A stretch of DNA of 64,000 nucleotides from Ectobius pallidus (taxonomy: Eukaryota; Arthropoda; Insecta; Blattodea; Ectobiidae): contig CAXKWD010000006.1 in assembly GCA_964059195.1 (NCBI GenBank), positions 17,074,129-17,138,128 of the forward strand. The letters are read 5' to 3'. Made by a program: the position numbers and the translations under genes. Each line of letters opens with the position of its first letter. Position 1 is the first letter of the stretch. The notes below the pieces were generated by a model. That model was not told the origin of the DNA. It saw nothing but the letters and a program-made list of their open reading frames with translations, and did no database searches. This document shows, piece after piece, positions 1-11,511 of the stretch.

Positions 1-160
1 GGAACGGACTGCAGAGAAAATAATCAACTCAATGATTAGGAGTAATCAATTGCTATACGATTTAAAGGACAAAATAAAATACTCAAAGGGGAAATTAACG
101 ATAGGAGGTGATGGAAAGGAAATTTTTCAGACATAGTACGAGGACTTGCAAATGGGAACA

Positions 161-163
161 GTA

Positions 164-203
<40 letters not shown>

Positions 204-222
204 TAATAATAAACAATAATAA
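161..222. repeat. (AAT)n microsatellite
   Basis: This is an almost uninterrupted AAT trinucleotide run with a few imperfections (TGATAAT, AACAAT). It directly abuts the minus-strand LINE tail at 223, so it is probably the microsatellite tail of that retrotransposon copy rather than an independent repeat. Confidence 0.9.
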
Positions 223-312
223 TACTTACTTGCTCAATGGAAATAGACACTTCCTAAGCAAGCTAAAGGATTATCATCTATTTTATAGAACCCGGAGGTT
301 TATTACCGCGCT
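223..312 (-). mobile_element. LINE 3' tail fragment
   Basis: The stretch starting cttgctcaatgg and ending accgcgctta is a diverged copy of the terminal 90 bp of the LINE copies at 10686-11167 and 32300-32950. Those copies read on the minus strand and encode the C-terminus of a non-LTR reverse transcriptase. Only the last few codons and the 3' untranslated tail remain here. The adjoining (AAT)n run fits a microsatellite-type 3' tail on the same strand. Confidence 0.7.
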
Positions 313-1185
313 TAAAAAATCCAAAAAATAAGAAATCAAAGTTAAAAAATTTTAAAAATCCAAAGTTCCAAAATTGAAAAGTCCAAAAATCCAAAATTTC
401 AAAAATAAAAATCCAAAATTAAAAAATCCAAATAACCAAATCATAAAAAGAATATAAAATTCAAAACTAAACAGATAAAAAATAAGATTATTAAAAAATA
501 AAACATCCAAAATTTAAAAATCCAAATTAAAAAATAAAGAAAAAAGATTAAAAATACAAAATCCAAAATTGAAAAAATCTAAAATCTAAAAATCCAAAAC
601 TTAAAAATCGAAAATACAAAATTAAAAAAATCAAAGAATCAAAATCTAAAAATTTAAAGATCCAAAATTAAAAAATCCCAAACTCAAAATTTAAAAAATT
701 TAAAAATTAAAAAATCCATAATCCAAAATTAAAGAAACCTAAAAATCCAAAATTAAAAGATCGATAATCGATTATTAAAAAATCCAAAAAATACAATTTC
801 AAAGATCCAAAATTAAAAAATTCCAAAATTAAAAATCAAACATCAAACACTTAAAAAAAAACAAATGTTAAAAATAAAAAATCCAAAATTAAAAAACCAA
901 GTGTCTAAAATTTAACAAAAATAAATAAAAATTAAAAAATCAAAAAATCCAAAATTTAGAAAATAATAAAATCCAAAATTTAAAAATCGAGAAATCCAAA
1001 ATAAAAAATAAAAAGTTCTAAGGTCGAAAATTAAAAAGGAAACAAAATTAAAAATTCAAAGGACCGAAATTAAAGATCCAAAATCCCACACTAAAAAGTC
1101 TAAAAACCCAATATTAAGATGTCCAATAATGCAAATTTGAAAAAATCCAATAATCAAAAAAATAAAATAAAATAAAATAAAATAG
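313..1185. repeat. A-rich degenerate repeat tract (aaaatccaaaatt-like)
   Basis: About 870 bp are built from irregular variants of a short word close to aaaatccaaaatt, with one strand nearly free of G. Spacing between the tcc or tcaaa words varies from about 8 to 20 bp, so it is a degenerate low-complexity array and not a clean satellite. The last 40 bp turn into an (AAAAT)n run at about 1160-1183. No open frame of note lies within it. Confidence 0.85.
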
Positions 1186-1399
1186 AAACAAGTTTCACTT
1201 CTATCGCGTGGCGTTCCACGCACACTTTTTTTGTTCTTCTTAGGGATGCTCTGGTTGCCAGGAAAGTCCACAGAATATGGAAATAGTATTTGCAGGTAAT
1301 TCCAGATTATGTGATGGAGGGTGGCTCTCCAAAGGAAGTTGTATGAATTGAGACAAGGGAATTGAGCGAGAGATTTTCAGATGAGCATTAGCTTAACGC

Positions 1400-1738
1400 T
1401 TGCTTTCTTGGCTACATTTTCCAGCCGCTGAATGATCTTATCGGAGGTCTGCAGGGCAAGGACACAACGCCCTTCATGTGTCACGACAAAATAAAAGCCA
1501 TAAAAAGTAACTTCAATTTGCAACTCAAGAAGTGGTGACATTCATTCCATTCCTGGAGAATTTTGTAGAAGAAAATGAACTTGAGCTTGCTGATCCTTTG
1601 ATTGAAGACTTCAAAGACTATTGTCTGGCTATGACTGCAGACAGCTGGATTCGAGACGTCAGGCTGCCAGAGAAGGAAGACTGTCCAGTGATGAAACCCT
1701 CAATTTCAGTTTTATTCAAAATCCAGGATGGTAGTTAA
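1400..1738 (+). pseudogene. Decayed hAT-type transposase fragment
   Basis: Conceptual translation gives a segment containing FQPLNDLIGGLQGKDTTPF, then a lysine-rich helix ending LQLKKW and a stop. After a frame change it continues with FIPFLENFVEENELEL and a stretch ending SWIRDVRLP. This order (leucine-rich helix, LQG motif, aromatic-tryptophan helix, FxxYF-type region, WIRxPF-type ending) matches the C-terminal half of hAT-derived proteins of the ZBED5/SCAND3/FAM200 type. Such proteins are DDE transposases or their domesticated relatives. The frameshift and stop at about 1536 mean it is dead. The active-site part is not present. The similarity is from memory and could be wrong. Confidence 0.5.
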
Positions 1739-1739
1739 G

Positions 1740-2942
1740 GATTAAGGTCAGATAATGACACGTTTTCAGACTTATCTAACTTTAGAGATTAATGTACACT
1801 TTGTACAGTCAGGTACACTTCTTATGACTTTTGTCAACCAACGAAAATTATACTCTTACTTAATAAATCATGATTTCTGTAGAATACACCAAGAGGACCC
1901 ATTGCCTGCTTCGTACATAACTTGTTTGCTTAACACTAAAAATAGAAAATAAATATTTCAATATTCCACCAATCCCCCATGTAATGAGATACTGTGTCGC
2001 AGAAAGTAGTTGGCATTCACGTAGCGTGTGTAACCGGTCTAAGCCACAATGTATACGTAGAAACTGTTTTTGAAGAAAATAAACTTGGGCTAACAAATTA
2101 TCTACTTCATGGCTGAAGAATTAAGAAACCCTTTTTATGTAATCAATACGCAATAAAAGCCTTTCCTATATATTTTCAATAACATCTAACACAGAAGAGA
2201 GTCTCGTGTTTGTGATTGAGGGAATGGAGTTAGCCAAGCAGAAGACTCCACAATGAAGTTACCAGAATGAAGGGATAAATGGCATTGTAACGAGCTTGAG
2301 CGCCAATTGGATTTGCGAATCTCTCCTTGGTCTCCATCCGTCCTTTGTTTTATTGACCAGCTTGTCTTGTTGTATACAATTCTAATCTAATCCCTCAGTC
2401 TGTTCTCAACACAAGCATGTGCAATGCCGAAAGCTCTCTCATTACATCTTCTTCAAAATCCCTTTTTCTCAACTAATACAAAGCCAAATAAATAAAATAG
2501 CAGTGGATAAGTATTTTACCTACATCATAATTTACGTTAAAACATACAATGTATTCAATATATATACACACACACAGAGTTGGTGCCATTTTAAGAAGGC
2601 TTCGTCCCAAACCATCGTCTTTCTAGAAAATAATATAATAGCATTTTTCCCCAATCCGAAAATTTGCACAGACTTTGACATCGACAAAGGACAGGTGTTA
2701 TTGTGGTCGCGTGGGTTTCCCCCAGTGTTGTCGCTGTCATTCACTATTTCTTGAGTAAAGTAAATTCTGTGGTACGTATTTGGCAACATTGTACTGGACT
2801 GCAGACAAGTGTAAATACGCCTAATTACCTTTCTATTCACTGATTGACAGATTGAAGAGGATTAGGGTATCAGCAGGTAGGGGAAGTTCTTGAAAAGAAA
2901 GTCTTTAAAAAGTGGCACCCACATTATATATATGTATATATA
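1740..2942. other. No recognised feature
   Basis: AT-rich sequence without an identifiable gene. Overlapping 111- and 102-aa open frames on opposite strands at 2419-2840 mirror each other and have no protein-like motif. Confidence 0.6.
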
Positions 2943-3619
2943 CAGGGTTTACCATAGTTAATACCGCGAAGAGAAGCGGTTGAAAGTATACGATAACCGA
3001 AGAAAAAGGTTCCAGTACACAATATAGGTATGCAAACAAGTCCTTTTGTGAGATTTATTATTGCGAATGTGTGGTTATGAGCCGCCACTGACTTCATTAA
3101 GAATCGTCGTCCTAAATAGTAATGTAGAATTGTAATGTAGAATTTTCGTGTAATTACCATTCTAAGTTGCCTAACAATTCTCTCATAGCTTAACTTAACA
3201 AGAAATCCAATTCAACTTTATTATTTTACATGTTATTAATACTGTAAACTCATCCTGCTCAAAGTGTCGTCCTTGCACCTAGATGCAATACTGCACTCGT
3301 TTCTTTCAAACACCCCCGGATCATCTCGGAATTCTTGTAAAGCACGTACAACCTGACACTGTTCAGACGACTGATCTGATTGTACTCATTGTCTGTCGTG
3401 TACGGTTTTATTACAATTCCACCTTGAGGGAATATTCAGTTTTGTAAACATGAGCACATCGCGGACCGCTTCTAAGTGCGCAACGAGTAAAGCACAACTA
3501 AGGACGTTAGTGGCGGCTCATAACCACATATTCGCAATAATAAGACTCGGAAACATTTGCTTTTCTTGTCATATACTTTCAACCAATTCGATTGGCGCTA
3601 TTGAATGTGATACATTCTG
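2943..3619. mobile_element. Long-TIR mariner-type element (non-autonomous)
   Basis: The element is bounded by TA on both sides. Its two ends are inverted copies of each other over roughly 150 bp. The best-preserved part is the pair at about 3057-3092 and 3511-3546, which share gtggttatgagccgccact in opposite orientation, and a second pair around gttgaaagtata. The outer tips begin caggg on the left and are more diverged on the right. No transposase is recognisable in the 360-bp centre. The TA flanks and the cagggtt-type tip suggest a Tc1/mariner-mobilised MITE. The boundaries are uncertain by a few bases. Confidence 0.6.
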
Positions 3620-5810
3620 TATATAATTATATAATCCACAAAATCTCCCATTGAACTCACCAAATGGAATTCACACCACACGGTAATAAGGCCAATGTGT
3701 GGTGTCCATGATATCACATTGTGTACAGCTGGCTTGGTAAATTGCATGATACTTGACTTTTACGAAATATATCAATTGGACGAATTATCAACACAATTCA
3801 TTCCTATAAATCAATAATAGTGATATAAATCCACGTAAATAAATACCAGATGTCATTTAATTTTAACTTTCTCTACCCTGGTCATGTACAATAATGTATT
3901 TGATACGGTGTAACAGTACAAAGAGAATTTAACAATGTGAGAATTCTGTAATTCATAACACAATACTAATTTCTTATCGGTATAGAGTTATGTTGAATTA
4001 TCTGTTTCCCATATTGATACAAAAGTATTCTTATATAGTTATATGAACATCGGATGAACCTTAAAAAACTACGAAAACTGGGCTTTTCTGATTCTCGGAG
4101 GGCCCAGACAGTTTTAAAAAGGTGGGTATCACAGATAGCGCTTATAGACCTCTCTACGATACATAAAAGCCGGGTTGTCAAATGTTACAAGTTACAAATT
4201 TTAGTGCTTTTTGATTTTTCGTGCAAAATGTTATGAACAGAATTTCGTTTGCTTGGGACGCAATTTCTTCGAAATGTTTACATCTATCGTGTGTTATTTA
4301 TCGTTTCCCCCATTTTTTTACTTTTTATTCCTTACAATAAAAAATAACAAACACGTTTTCACATCTTTAGAATTTTTCACCATGATGCTACAATCGAATA
4401 CATTTCAAAACCTATACAATGAATTCATAATATTTTGCTCCTAATTATCGTGTAGAGAATGTTGCCACTTTAAATTGTTTAGTGGTTTCCGATCCTTAAA
4501 CAGCAAGAAAGGCCACATGTTTGTCATATCCATCCTTCTAGTGCTTTCATGGCTTCTTCATAGCCTCGGCTATGCTACTCCTTTTTCTGTGTTGTACGGT
4601 TACATAACCAGTCATATGCAAAATGAGTCATCAAGGTTGTTCGTGCAAGCAACATGTATAGTGTTGTTTTCTTTTCAAATGACCGCTCTTAATTCTCCCG
4701 CTTCTGAATCAGCAATTCTGATTAATTTCATAATGTGATGCAAGGTGGGGCAGGTGCAAGCTAGCGTCATGCCGTGTGCAAAGCGTCCCTCTATCCTCAG
4801 TTCTTCGTCAGCCTGCACAGAGTTCCGACGAGTGTAGCTACGATCCATATTCGCGCGTTTACAGTCATTGTGCAACACTTGTATCAGTGCTCTGAAACCC
4901 GAATGTTGAACTAAACTACAATTTATTAAGTTTTGTTTTCACCTGCATTTCTCGAGCTAGATTTGTTACAGTGATACAATCATTACAGCTAACAAATCCG
5001 TGTATTACGCTCGTATCAGTAGTTCATCATATCATAATTCTGTTACGCTTAATATTGATATTAAAAGCAATTATCAGCAATTACCTTACAATATCAACTA
5101 ATACGAGTGGTTTAGTGTATTATTCAATAGTTTGTGAATATCCTACATTTGCCTCCACGTGCTAGTAATTTCGCGCCAATTTGCATATTGGCATATTGTA
5201 CTTGTTTTCATGCGTATATTTAATTTATTTTCTATATTACATCGTGTGAGAATAAAGATGCACTGTTTTTATGACATGTTATAAATTGTATTTCAGATAA
5301 GATTCATGGATCCCTGTATCCCAGCGCCTACTATGTGTTCACTGCTCTCAACCCTTTATGGTCACCCTCTTTTTATTACGATTACGTAATTGGTTCTCCT
5401 CCCTAGTTCCAGAGGCTAGATTCCTTATTTATTTTTAACCTATTTTCACCTAGTGACCCCAACATTTATTCCTCTCGAACCGGATCATAACCTAACAATG
5501 GTGACAGATCCATTTGTTTGCAGATGGATATTTTTGAAATAGTTGGACTCCTTTCCCTCTATAATCTCCAGTTCTCTGAGTTTGGTTCGGGATTAAGACG
5601 TAATCGAGTTAAACACTAATAGATCTGGTGTTGTTTTTATATTTCTGAAATATGTTAATAGAATGCAGATTGACATCGGAATAATCCGAGCCACTTAAAC
5701 TTCCTAGGGCTATAAAATGTATGGAAGGTCAACGCGGAGTTGTAGATTTTCCTTAAATTCACATTTTATTATCTTATTAGTTTCTTACAAAAACCTTGTT
5801 GGTATTTTGT
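3620..5810. other. No recognised feature
   Basis: About 2.2 kb of AT-rich sequence. The short open frames on both strands lack recognisable motifs or codon structure. Confidence 0.55.
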
Positions 5811-6391
5811 CTACAAGTGCCGACAAAAAGGATATATTAAACGGGTTGGATATACTGAGGAATTCAAAATTTTAAATTCGAAGAGGAAATTCCATTTTGA
5901 TTTTAAGACATTTCGAGGATTAAATTTTATGTCTATGTCAAAAGTCAACCCTAATCGTATTGTTTCCCAGTTGGAAATAGTTTTGATGTCTCCTTTATGA
6001 ATAGATATATGACCACCTGTAAGTTTTAATTTAGCAATATTGATGCATGTAGATTTTGACATGTTAACATCAAGTCCTATTTCGTTAAAACCCTGCAGTG
6101 CTCCAATGCGGATGTAATATCTTTTCAAATAACTTCAGCGAAACCGAGCACTATTAGTGGTTTGAGTTCGGCTACTAAAGGTAAGCCGAATTTTTCAGGA
6201 ACTTGAGAGTATATGATTTGTACAGCAGGTGACAAAGGAGGACAACACTCAATTACTGCCTTGTTCTCTTCTTGTAGTGCGGCAAGTTTAGAGAGTAGAG
6301 AAGAATTCTCCATGGTTTTCTTCAGGTGGGTATGTCCTATGTTAAGGAAAACAACTGTGACATTCGTTTTATTACCCTTAGATTGCAACAA
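5811..6391 (-). pseudogene. R2-like non-LTR retrotransposon RT remnant
   Basis: Two minus-strand frames that meet at about 6125 read like consecutive parts of a reverse transcriptase. The upstream one (6391 to 6125) has VVFLNIGHTHLKKTM, resembling the FLDxxKAFDxxxHxHL segment with a small deletion. It ends VLGFAEVI, where the catalytic F/YADD box is expected, so the two aspartates have become E-V. The downstream frame (6128 to 5811) has ALQGFNEIGLDVN, INIAKLKL and TIRLGLTFD, matching the thumb region that follows the ADD box in R2/NeSL-type elements (GLxxNxxKS and YLGxxF). It closes with RLIYPF. Frameshift, missing aspartates and lost N-terminus show an inactive copy. R2 affiliation is from pattern memory; another site-specific LINE clade is possible. 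Confidence 0.6.
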
Positions 6392-7580
6392 TGATGTGCT
6401 TTATGTGATTCCTGGAGTATTCGTGAAGCCGCTTTGATGTTCCTGAAATGCTACGAATTCTCTTAACATGTTCGGTAACTCTCCTCAAGACTGACGATAT
6501 CATTCCCTCCCGTGGTGATAAGGAAAGTGAGAGATGAGGCAAACTACACATAGGGTCGCCAGTTGGATTCTTCATTGCCAGATTCATAAATCAGCACCAT
6601 TCGTGCTATCTGAAAGCAAGAAGAAACTTATGATGATTCTAACATCCTGGAGGCTATTAGAGTTATCAAATCTTCTCTTAGAACATTCATTATTATATGA
6701 TGGGGTCCCGGGAAGAGTTTACTGCAATATCTCGAATAGAACAGACAACTTAATGTGACTTAAAGGGGGTATGATTCATCAAGGAAAAGGCATTCCTTGG
6801 GTGCAATTATTTTGACGCATTCATTGCTAACTGAAACTTGTTTAGAAAAATATATTCCAATAACGATGAAGGGAATTATAACTAAGTACGACTCTGGTTA
6901 TAATTTGTATTGCAAATACTTAGCTTGGCTTTTAATTGACGTAATGGGTTTGATGATTGTGAATAATTTGTTTGAACATTAAAGAATAACTTGACAAATA
7001 CAGGTAAATCTTAATCTGAGGCTATTTCCGATTCTCGAAATCTTTGGTCGGATATTGTGATAGATAATAATAAATAATAGAAATACACACAAAAACATTA
7101 ATAGAAGATGTATTAATTAACAACGACTTAAGATCAAAAGTATAGAGCCTGTTTCACGAGTTTTCAAAAGATATCACACATTTAATTATATTAAGAAAAC
7201 ATGAAACTGAGTGACTGCAGTACTGTACCGTACTTCCGAGTTGATTATAGGACTCTTAATAGGGTTTTTAATATAACCCAACTATAATCTAAAAATGGTC
7301 AATATCGGACATACGAGGTTTCTCTTCACCAACGTTCAGCCTCGCGAGCTCAGAGTTATGAGAATAACGAACTGTCGTGACTCGAAATGCCGAGACATCT
7401 GTATATGAATAATTTAAATGCTACAAAATGAAGGAAAGCTATAACCCGTAGCATGTCAGATGAGGCAAAGGGAAGAGTCTAGCATGGATGAGACCTTGAG
7501 TGATAACATAAAACTGTAGTAGCAATGACATACTGAAAAGTCATTATTATTACTAGCATTATAATTATTATTCCTTAGTT
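6392..7580. other. No recognised feature
   Basis: AT-rich sequence. The first 200 bp may still belong to the LINE remnant on the minus strand, but nothing there is diagnostic. Confidence 0.5.
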
Positions 7581-7582
7581 TA

Positions 7583-8335
7583 TAGTCGGTCAAATAAAAA
7601 ACGTCGGGACTCGTATGCAGTTAAAATTAAAGTTTTGACGCATTAGTTCACAAGTTTCCTATAAAAAACATAAAATACAGGTCATTTTCGGAACATATGA
7701 GGCCATGCGACAGGAGGGAAAGAATGAACAACGAGGGAAAAATGAAAAACGCGGAAAGCGCAATACACGATATTCAACTTAATGCATTGACATAATTCAT
7801 TTTGCTTTGTGTCATCGTATCACATACAGATGCTAGTTTGAGAGAAAGTGTAGTTAGGGCTGTAACTGACCTGCATTTTTCGGCCTCTGAAGCAGCGAGA
7901 AGGTTCCATATTTATGAAAGAGCAGCTCAGAGGTGGGAACTCCACTATAATGCGACCGGAAGCTTTCATAGGAAACGCGTATTTCGATGCTAGATTGGTT
8001 GCAGAAGTTGAATGTAAGTTATTGATTTTGCACTACAAATACCGGTATTATAAAATAAAATCTTTAAAAAATGCTCCTTGGATAATCAGATTCCTTGCGA
8101 ATTTATCAATTATTAATATTATAAGAATTTGCAACCAAGAATATGGCGGATGTGAGACATATAGCCACAGCCTTCTATACATGTTCGTTTTGGAACAAAA
8201 CTGACTAAATAATCAAGAAAATACATGGATAGACAAGAGAGTGTGAATCTAACCTTAAGTCTTCCTGTACATGCGCATATGCTCGTTCGTGATACTTAAT
8301 CAAATACCGCCCGACGTTTTTTATTTGACCGACTG
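7583..8335. mobile_element. Tc1/mariner-family non-autonomous element
   Basis: A 753-bp element with matching terminal inverted repeats of about 26 bp. The left end contains agtcggtcaaataaaa and the right end contains ttttatttgaccgact. The only difference at the outermost base is T on the left versus C (as its complement) on the right. A TA dinucleotide flanks each end (7581-7582 and 8336-8337), the standard Tc1/mariner target duplication. The interior keeps the start of a transposase gene, annotated separately, and has lost the catalytic domain, so it can only move in trans. Confidence 0.85.
7802..8030 (+). pseudogene. Tc1-like transposase N-terminal HTH fragment
   Basis: The 63-aa frame contains LRESVVRAVTDLHFSASEAA, then RRFHIYERAAQRWELHYN and ATGSFHRKRV. 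This is the paired-like helix-turn-helix that binds the inverted repeats in Tc1-type transposases (pattern LRxxVVxxVxxxxxSxxEAARRFxVSxxTVxRWxxRYxxTGSxxxKR). A frameshift at about 7990 moves the reading to ARLVAEVE, the usual continuation. The second HTH and the DDE domain are absent. The fragment lies centrally inside the TIR-bounded element at 7583-8335, which fits an internal deletion derivative. Confidence 0.75.
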
Positions 8336-8337
8336 TA

Positions 8338-9325
8338 CAAGATCTTAGCATTGCGAATCATTCTGGATTTCACATACCAGTAGTATTATTAGTAATACTA
8401 ATTATAGCTTTTACATTGATATTTGTTTTATTTTTATGATATATCCATTGTCTGTATTCGTATAAGATACCCCATAATCACATTGATTCAGGTTAATCAA
8501 TACTAGCATCTCGGATACTTTTGCGCCACTTTTCAATCTTCATTCCAGGTAAGTGACAACAGAAATTAAATGAATAGCCTACCTCTTTTTACTCTAAATA
8601 ATTGTTATGATATTTTTAATCAAATATATTGTTTAAACAACTCTCTGCATCAATGGAAAGTTCCACTTTACAAGCTGAACTCGTCAAGGACGAAGAAAAA
8701 GGTGCCAATCCGTTATGATACTTATTGAGAATATGACCAGATGTCACTGCCGTTCTCTTCCACTTTACAACAAATAATATTATTCCTGTTACTACTGCTA
8801 TCGTTTATCAAAACAAAATAAATAACTATTTCTGAAATAAAAACGTGGTACATAAACTAGACACCGATTGTATGTATTGGACAAATATACAAACGTAAGC
8901 GAATAAACCATTTTGTATCGCTCAAAACGTTACCTACGAACTTCGTTTACAAACGTAAGGCAACACAATATTTAGTTTCGCTGAATACATGAATTACTTA
9001 CGATCTTCATTTCCCTCCATTCATTCAGAGAAATCGAAAATGAACACGAGTAGGTTACTCCTTAACTAATACAGCCTTGTTATAACACAGATTTAGAATT
9101 TTGGAAATTTACATTTTTATCAAAGTCATTAGAGCAGTTCTTCTTTCAGAAAATAGAATTGAAATAAGCTTTGGAAAAAAAACCTAGGGAAATAGTTGTC
9201 CAACTTGGCTCATAATCTCAAAAATGTGGTAATAGTAAATAATCTAATTAAATAATGCAAAAATTGTAAATAATATAAATAAATAACATAATATAGGCCT
9301 CCACAGACAAAAGTCATTCAGAAAA
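8338..9325. other. No recognised feature
   Basis: AT-rich sequence, no supported gene. A short sequence around acaaacgtaag recurs at about 8890 and 8949 but no array is formed. Confidence 0.5.
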
Positions 9326-9676
9326 CATTTTTTTGCACTCCTTAGCTAGTAAGTGTCACTTACGAAAGTTGTTTACATGGATCGTAACTTGACATTACCA
9401 CACGCAATCTTGTTGCTAGGGGCGACGGGCAGAAAGTTATTTGATGCTAGGGGCGACGGGCAGAAAGTTACTTTACTGCCCCCAAACGCTTATTTGCGGG
9501 CTGTAATGACGAAGGCCTCCCCGCTTTATAAATATTCGGTTGCCAAAAACAATAACAAATGCGAATGCCTTTCTGAAATAAGCACCAATCTTCAAGACTG
9601 TATTAACATAATATTTTCAGGTAATATCACAATTAATATAATTAAATTGATATAAGTAACCGTCGTGCAAAAAATA
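9326..9676 (+). mobile_element. Short MITE family M1, copy 1
   Basis: This unit is homologous, in inverted orientation, to 28849-29147. Both copies are bounded by an inverted ttttttgcac motif (tttttttgcac on the left, gtgcaaaaaa on the right). They share an interior containing ttgacattaccacacgcaat / attgcgtgcgggaatgtcaa and end with a run matching atcacaattaatataattaa. A frame of 93-100 aa stays open in both copies, with LTLPHAILLLGA here against LTFPHAILLLCA in the other. Target-site duplication could not be fixed. The element class is unassigned. Confidence 0.6.
9413..9475 (+). repeat. Local direct duplication inside M1
   Basis: The word tgctaggggcgacgggcaga occurs twice in tandem, about 33 bp apart. 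The second M1 copy at 28849-29147 lacks it, so the duplication arose in this copy. Confidence 0.85.
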
Positions 9677-9698
9677 GCATGCAACACACTTTAAAAGC

Positions 9699-10258
9699 AT
9701 TTACGGGTCTCGGCGCAGGCGCCTCGGGTTTTCAATCTGTTTCCTCGACCCGTAAACGTGCCTTTCCGCCCTTGTGCCCGCCTCTAGGCTCCACTAGATG
9801 TTAGTAGACATTGTGTAGGCTTACTACACGTAACGATCGTCTCGACCAAGTACCATCAACAATAACAGGGATGCTCCGTAATACCCAATATTCTCTCTCG
9901 AATCCTATGCCCCCATGTTGGGGCGAAGGGCCTCCAAGTGGAAGTTTCTGTTTACCTACGTGAATTTTGTTACGATTATTTTCCTAGAGCCCATCGCCCC
10001 TTTACTCCCTCCGGAAACTAAGGTATTACTTGGACGTTATAGGGCCGAGAAATTTTGTCCAGAGGCTCTAATTTAGACTTGGAGTTGTTTTACGTGCCGT
10101 AAATCTACGACACGGCCCCCCCAGCTTAAAGTCTCTCCCGGAGTACTCCGTGCCCGGGATTTTTACCTCCTGAAAAACCAATCGACTGCGGCCGGGTTTG
10201 ATACCGCGACCTTCGAATCTAGAGGCGGGCACGCTACCACTAGACCACCGAAGCCGAC
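9699..10258 (-). mobile_element. GC-rich tRNA-derived SINE-like unit
   Basis: Read on the minus strand, the unit starts at about 10258 with a tRNA-like head: ggtggtctagtggtagcg is an A-box-like word, then ccgcctctaga in the anticodon-arm position, then ggtcgcggtatcaaacc as a weak B box. A GC-rich body of about 480 bp follows. The A-box match is good and the B box is degenerate. There is no clear poly-A or simple-repeat tail at the 9699 end. It is too long and lacks pairing for a real tRNA gene. The strong GC contrast with both flanks supports a discrete insertion. Confidence 0.5.
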
Positions 10259-10685
10259 AATATCCAATATTACTATCGATAAATTCACGAGTAATCACGA
10301 GCAACGAATTGCTAGCGATTTCTTGCAGGATTAATTATGCAACATCTAACCCAAACCACAAAAATTAATAATCAAGAATGAGAGATCCGATGGCGAGACA
10401 ATCGATATAATTCGATATAATTGCGATGTTTGCGCTGAGTGTGGTTATTACCAAAAGTTTTCCTCTTGCAAATCCCCTTACCCTATTAAAATAAATGCAC
10501 GTACATACAATAAAATAAAAATGGTGGAAATAAAACAATAAAGGTATAACGAACGACAATTGTGATTGGACGAAATTCCACAATTCTGAATCTGGATTGG
10601 TCCCAGATTCATTCACTAAATAGTCATAGGTAATAACCCGAAGTTCGGAATTTATCTTCCTTTAGAGTGCACTTATTGCGACTAA
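10259..10685. other. No recognised feature
   Basis: Spacer between the SINE-like unit and the LINE remnant. It contains short ttcgatataatt repeats only. Confidence 0.5.
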
Positions 10686-11167
10686 GCTTACTTACTCAAT
10701 GGCAATAGACAATTCCTCAGCAAGCTAAAGGAATATTATCTATTTTATGGAACGCAAAGGTTCATTGCCGCGCTTACCTGAGCCCGCCATTCAACTCTAT
10801 TCTGTGCTAACTCCATCCAATCATCCCACGCAAATCCTACTTCTCTTAAACCTATCATAATATTGTCCTCCCAACTATGGTTAGGTCTTCCACGTGGTCT
10901 TTTGCCTACGGGTCTCCCAGTCAATACTTTTGAGATATGTCTTTCCTCCCCCATGCGCACAACATGCCCACCCCATTTCAACCTTCGTGATTTAATTACC
11001 CTTACTACATCCGGTGAAGGGTACAGGTCATGAAGCTTGTTGTTATGCAGTTTTCTCCAGTCCCCATTTTCATCTCCAAATATTTTCCAAAATATTTTCC
11101 TAAGCATCCTTTTTTCGGTCACTCTCAGATTATGTTCTTCCCGATCAGTAAGCGGCCATGTCTCACC
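10686..11167 (-). pseudogene. Non-LTR retrotransposon RT C-terminus (LINE family L1a)
   Basis: A 125-aa minus-strand frame (11122 to 10745) contains RMLRKIFWKIFGDENGDWRK, LHDLYPSPDVVRVIKSRRLK and WGGHVVRMGEERH. It ends with GKRPRGRPNHSWEDNIMIGL, EVGFAWDDWMELAQNR and AAMNLCVP before a stop. This is the region after the polymerase domain in insect endonuclease-reverse transcriptase elements, with the diagnostic RRLKWxGHVxRM and GRPxxxWEDxI motifs. Upstream of 11122 the match continues a little (PLTDREEHNLRV) and then stops at about 11167, so the copy is 5'-truncated, as is usual for LINEs. The 3' untranslated end, 10686-10744, is shared with 223-312 and 32300-32360. Clade (RTE-like or Jockey-like) was not determined. 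Confidence 0.8.
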
Positions 11168-11511
11168 TTATTGTGACTATATAACGATTAAAAGGGAGAC
11201 GCTAGTTAATAACATTCTTCATAGGCCCATTCCTCTCCGACACATTCAGTACCTGCAATGTATTGCCAAACATTACATCTTAGTTTTGTAAGTACTGAAT
11301 TCGCTAAATTGTGGCAGTAATTGTAACTAGAGGTCCGGATTCGCGAATTTATAGGTAAAATCTGGAACTATCATAGGTATTCTCACGAGAGTATAGGAGT
11401 TTATCGATATATTCGTGACTGTGCAGCAGGAGCGAATTTATCTGTTGAAACTCGTACACTCGAGTTGGATTTATTAAGACTATTCCAGGAATGAAAATCT
11501 GATGTCAAACT
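11168..11511. other. No recognised feature
   Basis: AT-rich spacer. No motif or repeat copy seen. Confidence 0.5.

Noticed and set aside
2419..2840. Opposed 111-aa and 102-aa frames as genes
   Set aside because: They mirror each other on opposite strands and show no protein motif.
10190..10258. tRNA gene on the minus strand
   Set aside because: A box is good but the acceptor stem does not pair and the B box is degenerate; better explained as a SINE head.
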